A stretch of DNA of 64,000 nucleotides from NCBI RefSeq assembly GCF_022458985.1, contig NC_061777.1, positions 14,721,668-14,785,667 on the forward strand, in the 5' to 3' direction. The DNA comes from Mugil cephalus (Eukaryota; Chordata; Actinopteri; Mugiliformes; Mugilidae). The notes beneath the pieces were generated by a model that saw only the letters and a list, made by a program, of their open reading frames with translations, was not told where the DNA came from and did not search any database. This document shows positions 1 through 28,702 of this stretch, one piece after another. The first letter of the stretch is position 1. Each line of letters opens with the position of its first letter. Both the position numbers and the translations under genes were made by a program.

Positions 1-842
<842 letters not shown>

Positions 843-1095
843 GAGGGAGAAGTCAGTGGTCAGATCAGTGTAAAGACAGGGACGCTCTGACTTCCCTCCA
901 GTCTTCTGCTTTGAGGAACAAAATTTCAGATTTGAAATAGTTGCATGAAATGTATAAAAACATACGTGAAAACAGCTCATATTGAGTGACCGTCAAGCTT
1001 CACTTTGCTTGTACAACCTTTTGCCTGATGGAGGCTGATGAGCCCTCTGTCTTGGTATCAAGTCTCTTTTAAAATAAATTACAACTTTTCTCTCT
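843..1095 (+). other. dimt1: dimt1 3' UTR with polyadenylation signal
   Basis: This is non-coding sequence after the dimt1 stop codon. A canonical AATAAA lies at 1073-1078, so cleavage is expected at about 1090-1100 and the 3' UTR would be about 250 nt. The cleavage site itself is inferred. Confidence 0.7.
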
Positions 1096-2049
1096 GTAGC
1101 ACATAAATTTTGTCCGTCTTTCTAAAGGTTGCTGCATTTGGACTGTAGCACTTTCTTAATAAGAAATTGTTGATTTTTTATTTAATGCTTTTGTGCCAAA
1201 ACACAGATTACACAGACCTCACTCTGTTGGATTCATAGCACGTGTTTTCAATTTGCAGTGATAAGAAGTGGAGCACAGTAGCAAACATCTTGGCTTGAGT
1301 GCTTAATCTAGGGAGTGAGGCAGTGTAAAGCAGTATACTGGTGTTGAAAAGTTGTGAGTGTCTGACTTAACTGGCATCATTATTCCTTTGTAATGAAGCT
1401 TAACTATTGAAAAGTAATATATATAATTAATATGTTGTTTCATGATTTCATGTCTGTCTTCATATTGGTAGCACTGATAGAATGACAATTTCTTCCTGTG
1501 CTCCCGAGGACTACTTGTCTTTCTCTCTTATCTTGTTTATTTTTCTGTCCCTGAAAATGTTAAGTCCAAATGTAAAGACACTAATGATTGGGCTTTAAAG
1601 TCTACATGCAGCTCAAAATATGGTTACAAGTGTTGATTGTATACAGCTGAACTCTGCAGTGTAGAAAGGAGCATGTTCTCACGTCGGCCGCTAGAGGGCA
1701 GTGAACAGTCACAATGGTAAAGTTAGACACTATGTTACTGACACATCTGGTCACTTTCAAAATAAAACCACTCAACCGCTGACTAAAAATCAAATTTATC
1801 ACAGTGTTCTATAGTATTATAAAATGTTTTATGGTTGCATTAGTGGGAGAAATTATATAATATTTTATAATAATAGGAAAGAACATTATTTTATGTAAAT
1901 ATAAAAAAAATTATTAAATGCTGTTATTATTTTACATTGCCTGGTTACTGATAGTATTCACTATGATGGGAACACATTCTGATGTGTGTTAAAAATATTC
2001 AGTGTAACCCTTCATCTGGATAACTCATCACAGAAGTCATTCAAATGAA
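1096..2049. other. dimt1-kif2a convergent intergenic spacer
   Basis: No coding exon or clear repeat is visible here. The spacer is AT-rich, especially 1790-1930. A candidate CTCF-type site near 1686-1701 is listed separately. Both flanking genes point into this spacer, so it should hold only 3' ends and terminator sequence. Confidence 0.6.
1686..1701 (+). promoter_or_regulatory. candidate CTCF-binding motif
   Basis: The bases GGCCGCTAGAGGGCAG match the core CTCF pattern (CC-N-N-N-AG-R-GGCAG) well. It lies between two convergent genes, a common place for such sites. It is a motif match only; chance occurrence is possible. Confidence 0.35.
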
Positions 2050-2895
2050 ACACATGAATTTTTATTTCTTCATCCAGCATTACATCTGCTTCAAACACTG
2101 AGCAACATAACCAATGGGAGGTCAGTGGTCTTCACTATACATTTATTAATAGTTTTTTTCTAGTTTAGTTTTTATAACAAAAGTGTTAAATGGGTGGAAA
2201 AACATGTTTTACATTAAGAGTTTTTTAAGTCAGTCGCCACACAGAATGACATGGCACGAACTGAAGCAAACTACATGTAACAATCTCTGAGGGACACGAG
2301 GAACGAAACACAAAAGGAAGAAACGCGATGCAGTTAAAGACTTCTCCCAAACTGGTGAAAACTGAAGGAGGAGGACTCTGAAAAGAGGGATCGTCTACAA
2401 TGAAATGTGAATTTTACAGCTTTGCCAACTGAGGAGCCTGAAGCATGAGAGAGGTGTACATAAACCTTCACAGAGTGCAACATGCAGAAATGTCAGCCAG
2501 AGCAACCAGGAGTCAAATACTGGTTTAGTGTGGTAAACTTCGAAGAACTCTTCATAAACCAGGTCAAAAATATTCTGTCCAAATAAAGTACAAACAAGTA
2601 TAAAAGAAAAATAATTTAAGAAGAACAAGGGAACTAAACATTCTCCATGAAAAAAAGAAGAAAAAATCATCTAAAATGGAAGGAAATAAACCTACTTTTC
2701 TTCTTATGTATTCTAACAACACGAGAAGTGAGTGTAGAGCAGATTTGTTAGGAGAGGGATCATAACAAACGCAGTTCCTTGAGCCTGTTGGTACATTAGA
2801 CAGTCCTTTTATTTGTGTTTTCACAGCTGCTAGCAACAGCTCAAGTTGTGCCAAACATCTAGTGGTTATGTTTCTGTACGTGCCACTTGAACCTC
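2050..2895 (-). other. kif2a: kif2a 3' UTR (inferred extent)
   Basis: This is sequence downstream of the kif2a stop on the minus strand. A minus-strand AATAAA (TTTATT on +) lies near 2060, giving a plausible 3' UTR of about 830 nt. No other gene is visible here. The end is inferred from the signal only. Confidence 0.45.
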
Positions 2896-17858
<14,963 letters not shown>

Positions 17859-18000
17859 TCTACATCACTTTAAAATAAACAAATATTGGACTAAAGACTT
17901 GTTCTAAGGCGGGTAACTGCAGCCTCCTTTGGTTTGGGAGGAAGACGCAGGCAACAGAGTGACGTAGCATGACGTAGCCACCAAGAATAGAGAAGCACTT
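17859..18000 (-). promoter_or_regulatory. kif2a: kif2a 5' UTR and core promoter region (inferred)
   Basis: This is sequence immediately upstream of the kif2a ATG at 17858. No TATA box is evident. The transcription start is not visible from sequence alone; the assignment rests on position next to the first coding exon. Confidence 0.4.
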
Positions 18001-20500
18001 CCGACCACGTGTTTTCAAATTAAGACCAAGGGGAAATGGTCTGTGACAGACATCTCAAATGCAGCATTTCCAAGTTAGCCTGCATATCCAGCAGCTGTGG
18101 ATTGGAAATAACATAAAATAGTTGCCTTAACACATAGTGCTTCTGATTTTTGAAAAGGTATTGGGATGCTCAAAGTCCTGTACCTACATGTGAGTTTATT
18201 AATACTGACTACACTGGCTGTGTGACACAACAATCATTCACACTGTAGTGTATTTAATGAAAATACATGTAACCTGCTATACCTTAGTGCTTATTTGAGC
18301 AGTTAGAAGGTCAAATTAGACCCATTTTAACCAGCTACATGATTAAACATATGCACTAGAAATGGATTTCAGATTCAGAAAATCGAGACAGCTGCATAAA
18401 TAGGGTGAAGAAAATGTGTACATGAATGTCTTCAGTTATCCTGCAAAATATGTGTATTTACCTTTGATACTTCAAATTTGGTAGTGTGCATTTTAAATGT
18501 ACTGTATATTTCTATAAAAAAGAATACTAATATTCTGATAAATAATCCCATAATTTCTTTCTCAATTGTATTTCGTAAAAGGGAGAGCTATCTAACTTTA
18601 ATGTCACTTTGACTGTAGTGGATGAATTATACCACCTGGTGGCACTAAGGCTGTATTAACTCAGACATGATACATCCTAAAGTCAAAGATGCCATTCCTT
18701 TCTACTTCAGTACCCACGGACAGGGGCATACTTGGCTCAACCCTTTAGACCAGGCATGTCAAACATACGGCCCGCGGGCCGGACCCGGCCAAATGTAGGC
18801 TGAATGATAAAGCATAGTACTGAAAAACAAAGCTAAATATTTGGAGTTGACATTGTTTTACTGATCCGGCCCACCTAAGAACAGAAAGTCTGGATCCGGC
18901 CCCAGAACCAAACTGAGTTTGACATGCCTGCTTTAGACTGATGTTTAATGCATCATGTTCTTTATTGGTTTTCTGCCACTGCATCTGCCACCCGATATCA
19001 TGGATGGATGGATGTGTTGCAGTGTGCTGTAAAATGTACATTTTAATAATAAAGCGGGAAACTCAGTACATGAGAAGTCAACGTACTTTAGTGCATAGCT
19101 TAAACAATATGGCACTGTTTAGGGTGAAACATGTGACAGTGCACACAACAGTGTGTTCAATTCAGTTAATGTTTCCTACTCTTCCTCTCTTATGAAGCTT
19201 CATCATGAATGGCCATTTCAGAATTTCCACATCTTCACCTTTGGAAACTCCTCGGTTGTTTTCCTAGTTTTTCCATGTTTTGTTTTGTCCATCGGTAAAC
19301 TGAAGCACCATTCATACATCTTTGCTTCATTTGGCTCAATCTGAGCAAACACTGTATCTCCACACACCTCCCCTGACTGCTCCTGTCTTCCATCACATTA
19401 TCAGTAAACATTCATGAGTCCCCTTTCTCATGCATGCTCATGCCTCACACTGCTTCCACCTTGTCTTTCCAGTACAGGTTGGTCTAAGTTTTCAATGTCC
19501 AATGAATGCTGTTCAGGGCTGTACAGTCTTGCCTTTCCATTCTTAACATTAGTTATGATTAGTTGTTTTTGATAGGAAACCATCTGTATTTGCGAAGGGA
19601 AATCTTGAAAGCAGACTTGGATAATGATGTGTTTCTTTCTTGGAGAATGTTCTGTAGTTGTTTGGATATTATGGATATTATGGGTGATATCCTGAAGTCA
19701 TTGTGGTCTCAGGTGTCCCTTTTTATGTTGTACAGCTCACCAGTCTGTTCTTTTTTCATTTCATTTTTTCTTTTTTATGTTCATTTAACCACTATTATCT
19801 TTCCTACTATGTTCCTGTTGGATTTCTGTTCTTTCACTTGCTTGGAGAGCTCCTTTAAACACATCTTCTGAATTCCGTGTAACAGCCTCTGCTTCCTATA
19901 TTTGCATGTGCTTGGCATAAAATGGACAAAAAACCTGAGCAGTTCACCAGTCCTTAGCTTAATTTCTATTTTATTTTCACAAATTATATATTTTTTTATT
20001 TTTTATAAGCATGTGTGCAAAGTTGTCCATAAGGACCTTCTTGGCGTAAAACATTCTCTCTCCCCTCAATTTTCCACATACCATCCCAACAACTGCATGC
20101 TTGACCGCACATGAGGCTTCAGGTCATGCTCTTTCTAGAAGCTACTAGTTTTCTCTGTGGTCTTACAGTTGTCAACCCCCCCGCTGTCTCCACGCACACT
20201 TTAACCCCCCCACTTGCTACATCAGGCATTTGCTGGTGAGTTCTCAGCTGTCTGTGCCCTAAATAGACCTTATCAGGAGCACACCATCTTCGAGGGGGTC
20301 ACTCTCACATAATAAACAAAATACAAAATATGTTTTCAATTCATAAAGTCTAGGATAATTCCACAAAGTTGATAGAATATTTTTTGCAGCCCAGGTCGAC
20401 ATGATTTATCGCGACATTTAGTGCAAGTTTGTTCTTAGGGATTTTTGTGTATTTGACAAGGAACCCCTATGTGTCATGAATGGGCCGCCGTAGTGCTGTC
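18001..20500. other. kif2a-unc45b intergenic region
   Basis: The two genes diverge from this 2.5-kb interval. It holds the hAT-type MITE at 18751-18930, a short (GATG)n at about 19002-19014 and AT-rich sequence. Several open frames of 60-100 codons at 19150-20110 have no recognisable domain, splice context or codon pattern, and I do not call them genes. Confidence 0.55.
18743..18938. mobile_element. hAT-type MITE with 8-bp target duplication
   Basis: The element is 18751-18930 (180 bp). It has perfect 14-bp terminal inverted repeats, CAGGCATGTCAAAC at 18751-18764 and its complement at 18917-18930. It is flanked by the same 8 bases CTTTAGAC at 18743-18750 and 18931-18938. An 8-bp duplication with CAG-starting termini is diagnostic of the hAT superfamily. 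The interior (cggcccgcgggccggacc) is the common teleost non-autonomous family. It has no coding capacity. Confidence 0.9.
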
Positions 20501-20519
20501 CCACCTCATTGAGAACCAC

Positions 20520-20527
20520 TATAAATA
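20520..20527 (+). promoter_or_regulatory. unc45b: unc45b TATA box
   Basis: TATAAATA lies about 25-35 bp before the likely start of a non-coding exon. A strong TATA box fits a tissue-restricted muscle gene. Assignment to unc45b is by position and strand. Confidence 0.55.
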
Positions 20528-20549
20528 TAAAGCGAGGTGTTGCTGGGGG

Positions 20550-20682
20550 GACATTACATAAGACAGAGAAAGTTTGTGTGAGGCAAGTGACTGGAAGTCA
20601 AGATCATCTTCAAAAGCGGAAAACAAACACGCAAAGAAAGGAGAGGACCGAACAAGACACACAGCAGAGACACAGCCTAAAG
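20550..20682 (+). other. unc45b: unc45b non-coding first exon (inferred)
   Basis: The stretch after the TATA box is ATG-free and ends at CTAAAG/GTACAG, an acceptable donor at 20683. The first coding exon begins with an acceptor TTCTAG immediately before the ATG at 21275, so an upstream non-coding exon must exist. This is the best candidate. The 5' end is estimated from the TATA position. Confidence 0.5.
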
Positions 20683-21274
20683 GTACAGCTTCCACAAAGA
20701 CCCTTTGTTTCTTGTGACTGACAGTCAGGTATGCTGTGGGTGGTTTGTCCAAAATCACTGAGCTTATCAGAGGAGCAGGAGGAGATGGTGTCTGTCATTT
20801 GGTTAAGGGGGCATTTGTTGCGAGGCTCAGGCAGGGGTACGAGACCATGCCCAAATAAGGCCAGAGGGGAGGCCATTTAAAGTTAGAGATAGCATGTGCT
20901 TGGCCATTTGTTACAGGGGGACCAGTTCAGCAGGACATTCATTAGGCAATTCATTCATTCATTCACAAGAATGGTGAGAACTAATTTCATTTCTGCTTTA
21001 AATAATGTTGTGATCATGGTAAAGTGTCTGTATTGTATGTCTGTGTGCGTCTCTACTTCATAGGATAACAAAAAAATGTAAAGCATGCTCAGTGGACGTG
21101 TTTTAACCTTTAGCTTGTTTTTGGAAATTGGATCCATTTGATTGAAATGTTTAACTTTGAAGCTCTGGCGGCTTTTACTTGTTTGACACTGCGGGAGAAA
21201 TTAAGCGATTATCTATCTATCTTTCATAAGTTATGAGTATTATAGTCATAACTGATAATCCCCATTTCTTCTAG

Positions 21275-24200
21275 ATGGGAGACCCAATCCAGTTAAAAGA
21301 TGAAGGAAACAAACACTTTCAGGCCGGAGATATCGACCAGGCCATTGAGTGCTACACTAATGCCATCAAAGTGTGCAAGGACAAGAAGGTGCTAGCTGTA
21401 ATTTACAGGAACAGATCTGCATGCTATCTAAAAAAGGTAAGCGGTTTTGAACTGTTGAAAAAGCACATGTCTATGCCAGATGATATTTGCAAAATGTAGG
21501 CTTCAATTTTAATATCTTCATTTCTTTCTTGCAGGAAAACTACACAAATGCAGCATCTGATGCATCTAAAGGTAAAGATCTGTATTAAGAAACTGTTAAA
21601 TGTAAGTTCAAAAACAGTAAAACTCCTTAATCCACTGGCCAAATGTTCACTGTGACCGTTTTCCTCATGTTATATATAGCAATTGACGTGGACGCAGCAG
21701 ACATTAAAGCGTTGTATCGGCGCTGCCAAGCTCTGGAGAAGCTTGGAAAATTGGACATGGCTTTCAAGGATGTACAGAGATGTGCTACCCTTGAACCAAA
21801 GAACAAGACCTTCCTGGAAACTCTCCGCAGACTGGGAGCAGAAATCCAGACCAAGGTCAGCATTAAGCAGATACACAAGTTCTTATAGGCCTTATATGAT
21901 TCCACATGTCGCTTACATTATGAAGATGCCATTGATGGCAGTGGATGTCTGCAACAATGATCATTACACTAAAATATAGAGAGAACTTTCAAATGGAGCA
22001 AAAAAAAAAAAAAGGAATCTAACCCCTCAAACAGGAGCATGTCTGTGTGATGATCAAAATCTCATTTGTATTTCTCTTTTCACAGCTCAAAACAACATTC
22101 TCCACAGATTCAAGGGTGCAGAACATGTTTGACATTCTCCTAAATGAAGAAATGGAGAAAGACAAGCAGGAAAAGGTGGGTATTTTACAGCAATCCAATC
22201 CTTTCATTCTTCAAAATGTGGATGGAGATTTTGTCTGTGGTTTTGAGGAAGCTAATGCTCCTTCTGCAATGTCTAGGCTGCCAACAACTTGATTGTGTTG
22301 TCAAGAGAAGACGCTGGAGCAGAGAGAATCTTCCAGAATAATGGTGTGGCACTGCTACTCAACATGATAGAGACAGGCAAACCAGAAATGATCCTGGCTG
22401 CCGTGCGTACCTTGTCAGGAATGTGCACAGGACACAAAGCTCGGGTGAGTCAAGTGACTGGGATGACTGAAAGCTTCAACACATGCAGCCTCTTCCAAAT
22501 ACAATAAATGTCCGACATGATGCCAGAATTATTTGTTTGGCATTTTGTTCAAAGGACACATGCATACATATTACTTACATTACTTTCATTTCCCCTAAAT
22601 AGGCCATGGCAATTGTTCACATGGTGGGTGTTGATAAGATGTGCAGCATCATGGCAGTTGACAATGAGGAGATTGCACTGGCAACATGCAACCTCTTCCA
22701 GTGCATCAATGATTCCCTCTCTGGTGAAGACACAAGGGAATATGGGAAAGAAGCAGCCTTGGTCATGGGTAAGACACAATATTGTTTGTATTAAAATGTA
22801 TGTGGACTCACCTTTTAATCCTTGGATGAACTCCACAGACAAGAAGAATGTCTTTGGGTCTTTTACTTTCTTTTTTATTTATTTCATTTTTTTACACTAC
22901 TATAAACTGAGACTCTTTTGTTTTATCCATCTCTCTGCAGATGCATCTAAAGACCTGAAAACCATTCTGCTCTCTCTGCTGGAGATGGTCGCTAGTAAGA
23001 AAGTGTCTGGTCACGGCAGAGATCAGGCTCTTAACCTCCTGACCAAGAACGTACCTCGCAAAGACAAGAAAGAGAGCAACAACTCGAGGACTCTCTTCAC
23101 CATTGACCACGGTGAGTCAGATAGCTGCACCTCGTCAATGAACTGGTTCCAGTGTCAGATTCTCTGACTGGTGTATTCAAGAGATGTTTACATATGCAAC
23201 ATTTCTGTTTGTTGTCCAGGTCTGAAGAAGATCCTTAAGGTCTGTGGTCAGGTTCCTGAACTGCCAGACCAGTTGCCGTTAACTGAGAACACACAGCTGA
23301 TCGCTAGCGTGCTCCTCAACAAGCTCTATGACGACCTCAAGTGTGACCCAGAGAGAGACAACTTCAGGGATATTTGTGATGAATATGTCAAGTATGTCTA
23401 AACAATAGGGCTCCATTTAGAAGGGTGTATAAATGTAATCTGAGTGGAGACATGGCTAACTTGTGGTTTTTCTTTACCTTACTCTCCGCTAAGATCCAAA
23501 ATTGACCCCAACAATATGGACAAGACGCTTCATGCCATCAACACCGTCTCAGGGCTGCTGCAAGGTCCCTTCGATGTAGGTAATGCCCTGGTTGGACGGC
23601 AAGGCGTCATGGAGATGATGGTGGCACTGTGTGGCTCCGAACGAGAGGTGGACCAGATGGTTGCTGTGGAGGCGCTGATCCATTCCTCCTCAAAGATGAG
23701 CCGTGCCAGCTTCATTATTACCAACGGTGTGTCGATGCTCAAGGACATTTACAAGAAGACCAAAAATGAGAGGATCAAAATACGTGCGCTGGTGGTGAGT
23801 GTGCCTTGAAAACATTAGAATACAGTTGAACTTGTTTAGCCTGTTTAGCCCCAACTTTATCTGTAGGTGAGCAGATAAAGATAAAGTCATCTAAAATATT
23901 CCCTTACACCTAAAAGCCTGAAAACTCCCAATTAAGTAAAGGTACATTAGTAGCAGCTAAATGTAGTTGAAGTATTATAGTACTGTTTGGTCCATCTGAC
24001 TGCTTGAGGTGGAGCCAGTTAATAGCGTTTTATGTTTTAAAAACAAAGTTGAAGTTCTGACACATGAATATGTTTTCAGTTTGGGGTCTTTAGCTATAAT
24101 TTTTAGATTTTTGGTGAGGTATTGGATCCGTTGAAAATGTATTGAAATGAAACAATACTGGGGGTTTTGAAGAAAAAGCCACCATTTGATGGAGCTGTTA

Positions 24201-27200
24201 ACAACATAAGGACCAAAAGCTTAGAAACCACAGGTCAAATCTTTAACAATGCATTGTGATTCCATTAAAAAAATGACAACTGACTGTAATGGAGTGGAAA
24301 GTGCAATACTAACCTCTGAAATTAAGAGGAGATGGAGCAGAAAGTAGCATAAACGGGGGAAAAACATACAAGTAAACTACACTTGTACTTATGCACAGTA
24401 CTAGGGGAATTGTCTTTTGTATTTTCAGCAGTTTTCATGCAAAATAGAGAGTCACTATATAACACAGTATCAACAAAATCACAGTTAAAAGTCTGGGCAA
24501 TAGATGGCAGTGCAGGAACATAAAGTGAGGGGTTAGTGCCACATGGGTTAAAGTGACCTGCCAGTTTAAGATTATACAAGTTATATCTCATCTGGTGCCC
24601 ATGTCCTCTCCAGGGTCTCTGTAAACTGGGCTCAGCTGGAGGCGATGATTACAGTATGAGGCAGTTTGCTGAGGGCTCCACGGAGAAGCTGGCCAAGCAG
24701 TGCAGAAAGTGAGTACTCACACACAGATAACTCTAAAAGTATCCTGAAAAATATACAGAAACAATCTAACGAAAGAGGTGCTGAATTATTTTGAGGTTAC
24801 ATTTTCACCACATCCAGTGTTTCTTTTTTTGTACACCTTTAGGTGGCTCTGTAACCCTCAGATTGATACCAAAACAAGGAAGTGGGCCATTGAGGGTCTT
24901 GCTTACCTGACCAACGATGCTGACGTAAAAGACGACTTTGTGGAGGATGAACTTGCAATGAAAGCCATGTTTGAACTGGCAAAGGTATGAAAATAATATA
25001 CAGAAATAAACATTACATATCAGTATATGTGATTAAGCATAAGCTATAACTTATCTCTATTTTCTCTACGTTTTAGTCCAAGGATAAAACAATCTTATAT
25101 GCAGTTGCTTGCATCTTGGTTAACTGCACCAACTGCTATGAGAAGAAGGAGATCATACCTGAGCTGGTTCAGCTTGCCAAGTTCTCAAAACAGCATGTGC
25201 CGGAGCAACACCCGAAGGTAAAAGAGGAAGGAAACTTAAGCCACAAAATACTTACTGACATGGGTAAAGAAGGAAATGTTGCACACATGAATGCATATTT
25301 TTTTTTATGTACGCATACGTTTTTATTTTTCTCAGGACAAGAAAGACTTTATCGAGAAGAGAGTGAAAAGGCTGGTGAAGGCCGGAGTCACATCAGCTCT
25401 TGCTGTCATGGTTAAAGCAGACAGCTCCATCTTGACTGATCAGACCAAGGAGATGCTGGCAAGGTGGAGCATCACTCATTTCATAGCAAAAAAACACACA
25501 CACAACCACACAAAATATAAATTCATATGTTGAGATGAGTCACGGTGAGGGGATTTCACTCATGTGACTCAATGTTCCATTACAGAGAGAAAGGGGAATA
25601 ACAAAAAGCGAAAGAAATTCTTTCGCCTATTTGTTTTTTTTCTTGCACTGCAACATTGCCCATGCTTAGCATGTTTTCTTTCTGTTTTTTATCTTCAGGG
25701 TTTTCTTGGCATTGTCAGAGGATCCCAAAGATCGTGGTACTATTGTTGCCCAAGGTGGGGGAAAGGTAAGGGATATAGTTCTGGAAATCAAGGCACACAT
25801 CAACCCACAACATTTTGTGAATTCACAATGAAAGATCTTTTTACATATTCCACAACCAAATATGCCCACTGTTGTTCCTTGAAATTATTTTAATGATATC
25901 ACTTTTTTCGGCTCTCAGGCATTGATACCACTTGCTCTGGAAGGGACAGAAGCTGGAAAGGTGAAAGCCAGCCACGTTCTTGCCAAGATAGCGTCTATTT
26001 CCAACCCAGAAATCGCCTTTCCTGGTGAAAGGGTAAGTAGCTGCTTTGTTTTCTTCGATGGCAGCCACAACTGTTAGCAGTGGAAAGTTTCAAATGCAGC
26101 ATATTCTTCCTAATCACCTCCCCCTTTGTACGTTTACTTTCAGTTTGACAGTTTTCTGTTTTATGTGTTGTTCTCTGCATACAAGATGTTCTACGTTACA
26201 TTCAGTCATATACAGTTGTCAGTAATTATTATTAGCTCCTTACCTCCCTTTCAGAATTTACCTTGTATCTCTACTGAACTAGTGTTTTACCCGGAAAGAC
26301 TTTTAAAACTTTGATTTTCAGTCCAGTTCTGTCTTGGTTGTCTAGGTGTATGAGGTGGTGCGACCTTTAGTTAACCTCCTTCAGACAGATCGAGATGGAA
26401 TGCAGAACTATGAAGCTCTGAGAGGTCTCACCAACTTGGCTGGTTTCAGTGAAAAACTAAGGTAACTTTTAGTTTTTCCTCCATCACATTATATTATTCT
26501 GACATGTTTTCATCTTCCTATAAGTGAACAGGAAGTAGTGCCTTGCACGTTTTTTGCCCTGAACCTTTACATATTTTGCAGAGTGAAGATTGTAAAAGAG
26601 AAGGCTTTACCAGAGATTGAGAACTACATGTTTGAGGACCACGAGCAGATCAGACAGGCCGCCACTGAATGCATGTGCAACCTTGTATCATGTAAAGAGG
26701 TGAGGACAGCTTAAAATCACCACACAACAATGGATCTCACAGTCAATATTTTTTGCAAGTCGAATTAATTTTGAATTGCTCCGCGTTTTAGGTGCAAGAG
26801 CGTTACCTGCAGGATGGCAACGATAAACTGAAGCTGCTGGTGCTGCTATGTGGTGAAGATGATGAGAAAGTTCAGATAGCTGCAGCTGGAGCTTTGGCTA
26901 TGCTCACCAGTTCTCAGAAGAAGCTGTGCATGAAGATGACCCTTGTGGTATGTAGAAGCGAGTTCACTGGTGTCATTTATGAGAGAATATGTACTTCAGT
27001 CAAACACAGAGTTTGTTTGCAAAGCGTTTGTGAAAGTCTCCTACTCAGTTTTCCCTTAAAAGCTGACCTTACAGAGCTGGACAACTAAAAAAACAACACA
27101 ACAACTTCTCCCTAACACCTAATTACCCGGCATCTGCCATTCTCATGTCTCTGTCTAATCTTTATTGAATATGGCTTCATATGCGACACCACCTTTTCTG

Positions 27201-27935
27201 CGTTTTGTGGCAAGAGACATATATTTTTTGTGCCAGTGAATGCATTTAATGGAAAGTAGATAACCATTTTGTTAAAACCAAAAGAGTACACAAAACATCA
27301 TGGCACCAGTCTACGACAAACAAACTCTACTAGTGTGGATCTTGTGGCAATTTCATGCACTTTTGTGTGTCATTACATTAGCTGTCATTTAACAGAATGC
27401 AAGCCAAGCTGCTGTCACATTTCCATAAACTTCTGAGGGGAGACTTATTTCTGACGCAGAATGAAAACCATCATGTTGCGTCCCATTTAATGTTTAGACA
27501 CACTAGTCATTACACTCAGGCAAACAAAGAGTTTTCTGTTAAAATTTACTGAAATACTTGTGGAAACTCATATAATAAGCCACGGTTTCCATTGTGGGTG
27601 TTCAATCTTCTCAATGAGGAAAAAAGTGCCCCTTTGACCAAGTGTCTGATTCCTCCCAACAGACAACCCAATGGCTCGAGATCCTGCAGAGGTTATGTCT
27701 CCACGACAACCCTATGATACAGCATCGTGGTCTTGTGATTGTCTACAACATGCTCAACTCAGACAACAACGAGCTGCCCAAGAAGCTGATCGAGTGTGAG
27801 ATGCTGGAAATCCTCACAGTGATTGGCAAGGCGGAGGACAATCCTAAGAGGCAGGCGGCCATTGATGTGGCACGCACATGCCTGGTCACAGCTATGGATC
27901 TCGGGCTTATCAAACCCTTCAGCACCCCTTCCTAA
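21275..27935 (+). CDS. unc45b: UNC-45 myosin chaperone B (TPR + UCS domain), complete, 19 coding exons
   Basis: UNC45B folds the striated-muscle myosin motor with Hsp90 and Hsp70 and is required for thick-filament assembly. Exons: 21275-21436, 21535-21571, 21680-21855, 22086-22175, 22277-22444, 22603-22768, 22941-23111, 23220-23391, 23494-23794, 24614-24708, 24843-24984, 25077-25217, 25336-25463, 25699-25765, 25919-26032, 26346-26461, 26582-26699, 26792-26947, 27663-27935. They total 2793 nt, 930 residues, the family length. Residues 1-115 hold three TPRs (start [19 protein letters not shown]), which bind the Hsp90 EEVD tail. The central ARM-like region runs to about 520. The UCS domain follows, with [20 protein letters not shown] and [19 protein letters not shown], and ends [13 protein letters not shown]. 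The paralogue unc45a is less likely because I recognise the B-type sequence throughout. All splice sites are canonical and nothing is broken. Confidence 0.97.
24036..24248 (+). repeat. 213-bp repeat, copy A, in unc45b intron 9
   Basis: This segment recurs at 28703-28915 in the same orientation with the same length. I found one difference (tttaGctat here, tttaActat there). It lies in the intron between exons 23494-23794 and 24614-24708. It has no coding content or terminal repeats. The sequences diverge abruptly at both ends. Confidence 0.95.
26948..27662. other. unc45b last intron
   Basis: This is a 715-bp intron before the final coding exon. No repeat, exon or motif was recognised in it. 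Confidence 0.7.
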
Positions 27936-28332
27936 AACCCAAGAAGCCAAACAACAACAACAGCGATGGACGTTCTTCTTTATTTTCTCTGTTAAATAGA
28001 GACCTGTTTCCAGAAGGTTTTTTTTGTCCACCTCAGATATTAAATGATTCATCAACCTGATTTCAAAACTAAATATAATCCCTCATGTTTTGTTTTCTTT
28101 TTCTAATTTTTTTACAGAGATTGTTTTGGGTAGTTTGTCCCACTGTGTAACATCTCTTTTTCTGCTGTATTAGAAGAAATGTATTAGACTATTTCTTTTT
28201 GTGCCTTAAAGTTTAAATATTGTTTACATGGCATTTGTGTGGTTAAATTAGACGAAATATACCATTTAAATAATAACTTAATGTTTCTGTGCATCCTTTC
28301 CTCCAACCATCCTTCCATTGTAACTTATTCTT
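27936..28332 (+). other. unc45b: unc45b 3' UTR and downstream sequence
   Basis: AT-rich non-coding sequence follows the TAA stop. No perfect AATAAA was seen in the first 400 bases. ATTAAA near 28039 is a possible weak polyadenylation signal. The 3' end is therefore not fixed. Confidence 0.5.
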
Positions 28333-28580
28333 TCTTGTCCAAGACCAGGAGTGACACTGAGTGTCTACAGAAGTCCATGACCAACTCCACTGTCTTGTTG
28401 ATGTTTAGCCCCAGGTTGATAAGTGTACACCATGCTGCCAGTTGTGACACTGTTTTCCTGTATGCTGACTTATCGTCGTCCATGATGAGTCCCAGGACTG
28501 TGGTGTCATCCGCAAACTTAGCCAGCTTGATGGAGCGGTGGCTGGAGGTGCAGTCATTGGTGTACAGGGAGAACAGTTGT
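28333..28580 (-). mobile_element. LINE reverse-transcriptase fragment (palm domain)
   Basis: On the minus strand about 82 codons stay open. They read LFSLYTNDCTSSH, then KLAKFADDTTVLGLIMDDD, then RKTVSQLAAWCTLINLGLNI. FADD is the catalytic motif of the RT palm, and the following helix is typical of fish Rex/L2-like LINEs. Both ends are truncated, with no 3' UTR. It lies just past unc45b in antisense orientation and is an immobile remnant. Confidence 0.85.
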
Positions 28581-28702
28581 GATTTTGTTTAGTCCTGACT
28601 AACTAACCTTCTTTCAGGAATAATATATATTCAAATGTTAGGTCAGACAGCCTAACGTACTTCTGCTCCCCACCAAACAAAACATGCAGCAACAAAAAAC
28701 AG

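Noticed and set aside
19563..20114. Adjacent hydrophobic open frames in the intergenic spacer
   Set aside because: T-rich DNA translated gives Phe/Leu/Ser-rich peptides that mimic membrane proteins. There is no conserved motif and no start or splice context.
22508..23167. 219-codon + strand open frame
   Set aside because: It runs through an unc45b intron, reads exon 22603-22768 in another frame, and coincides with exon 22941-23111 in the true frame only at its end. It is a read-through shadow of two exons, not a gene.
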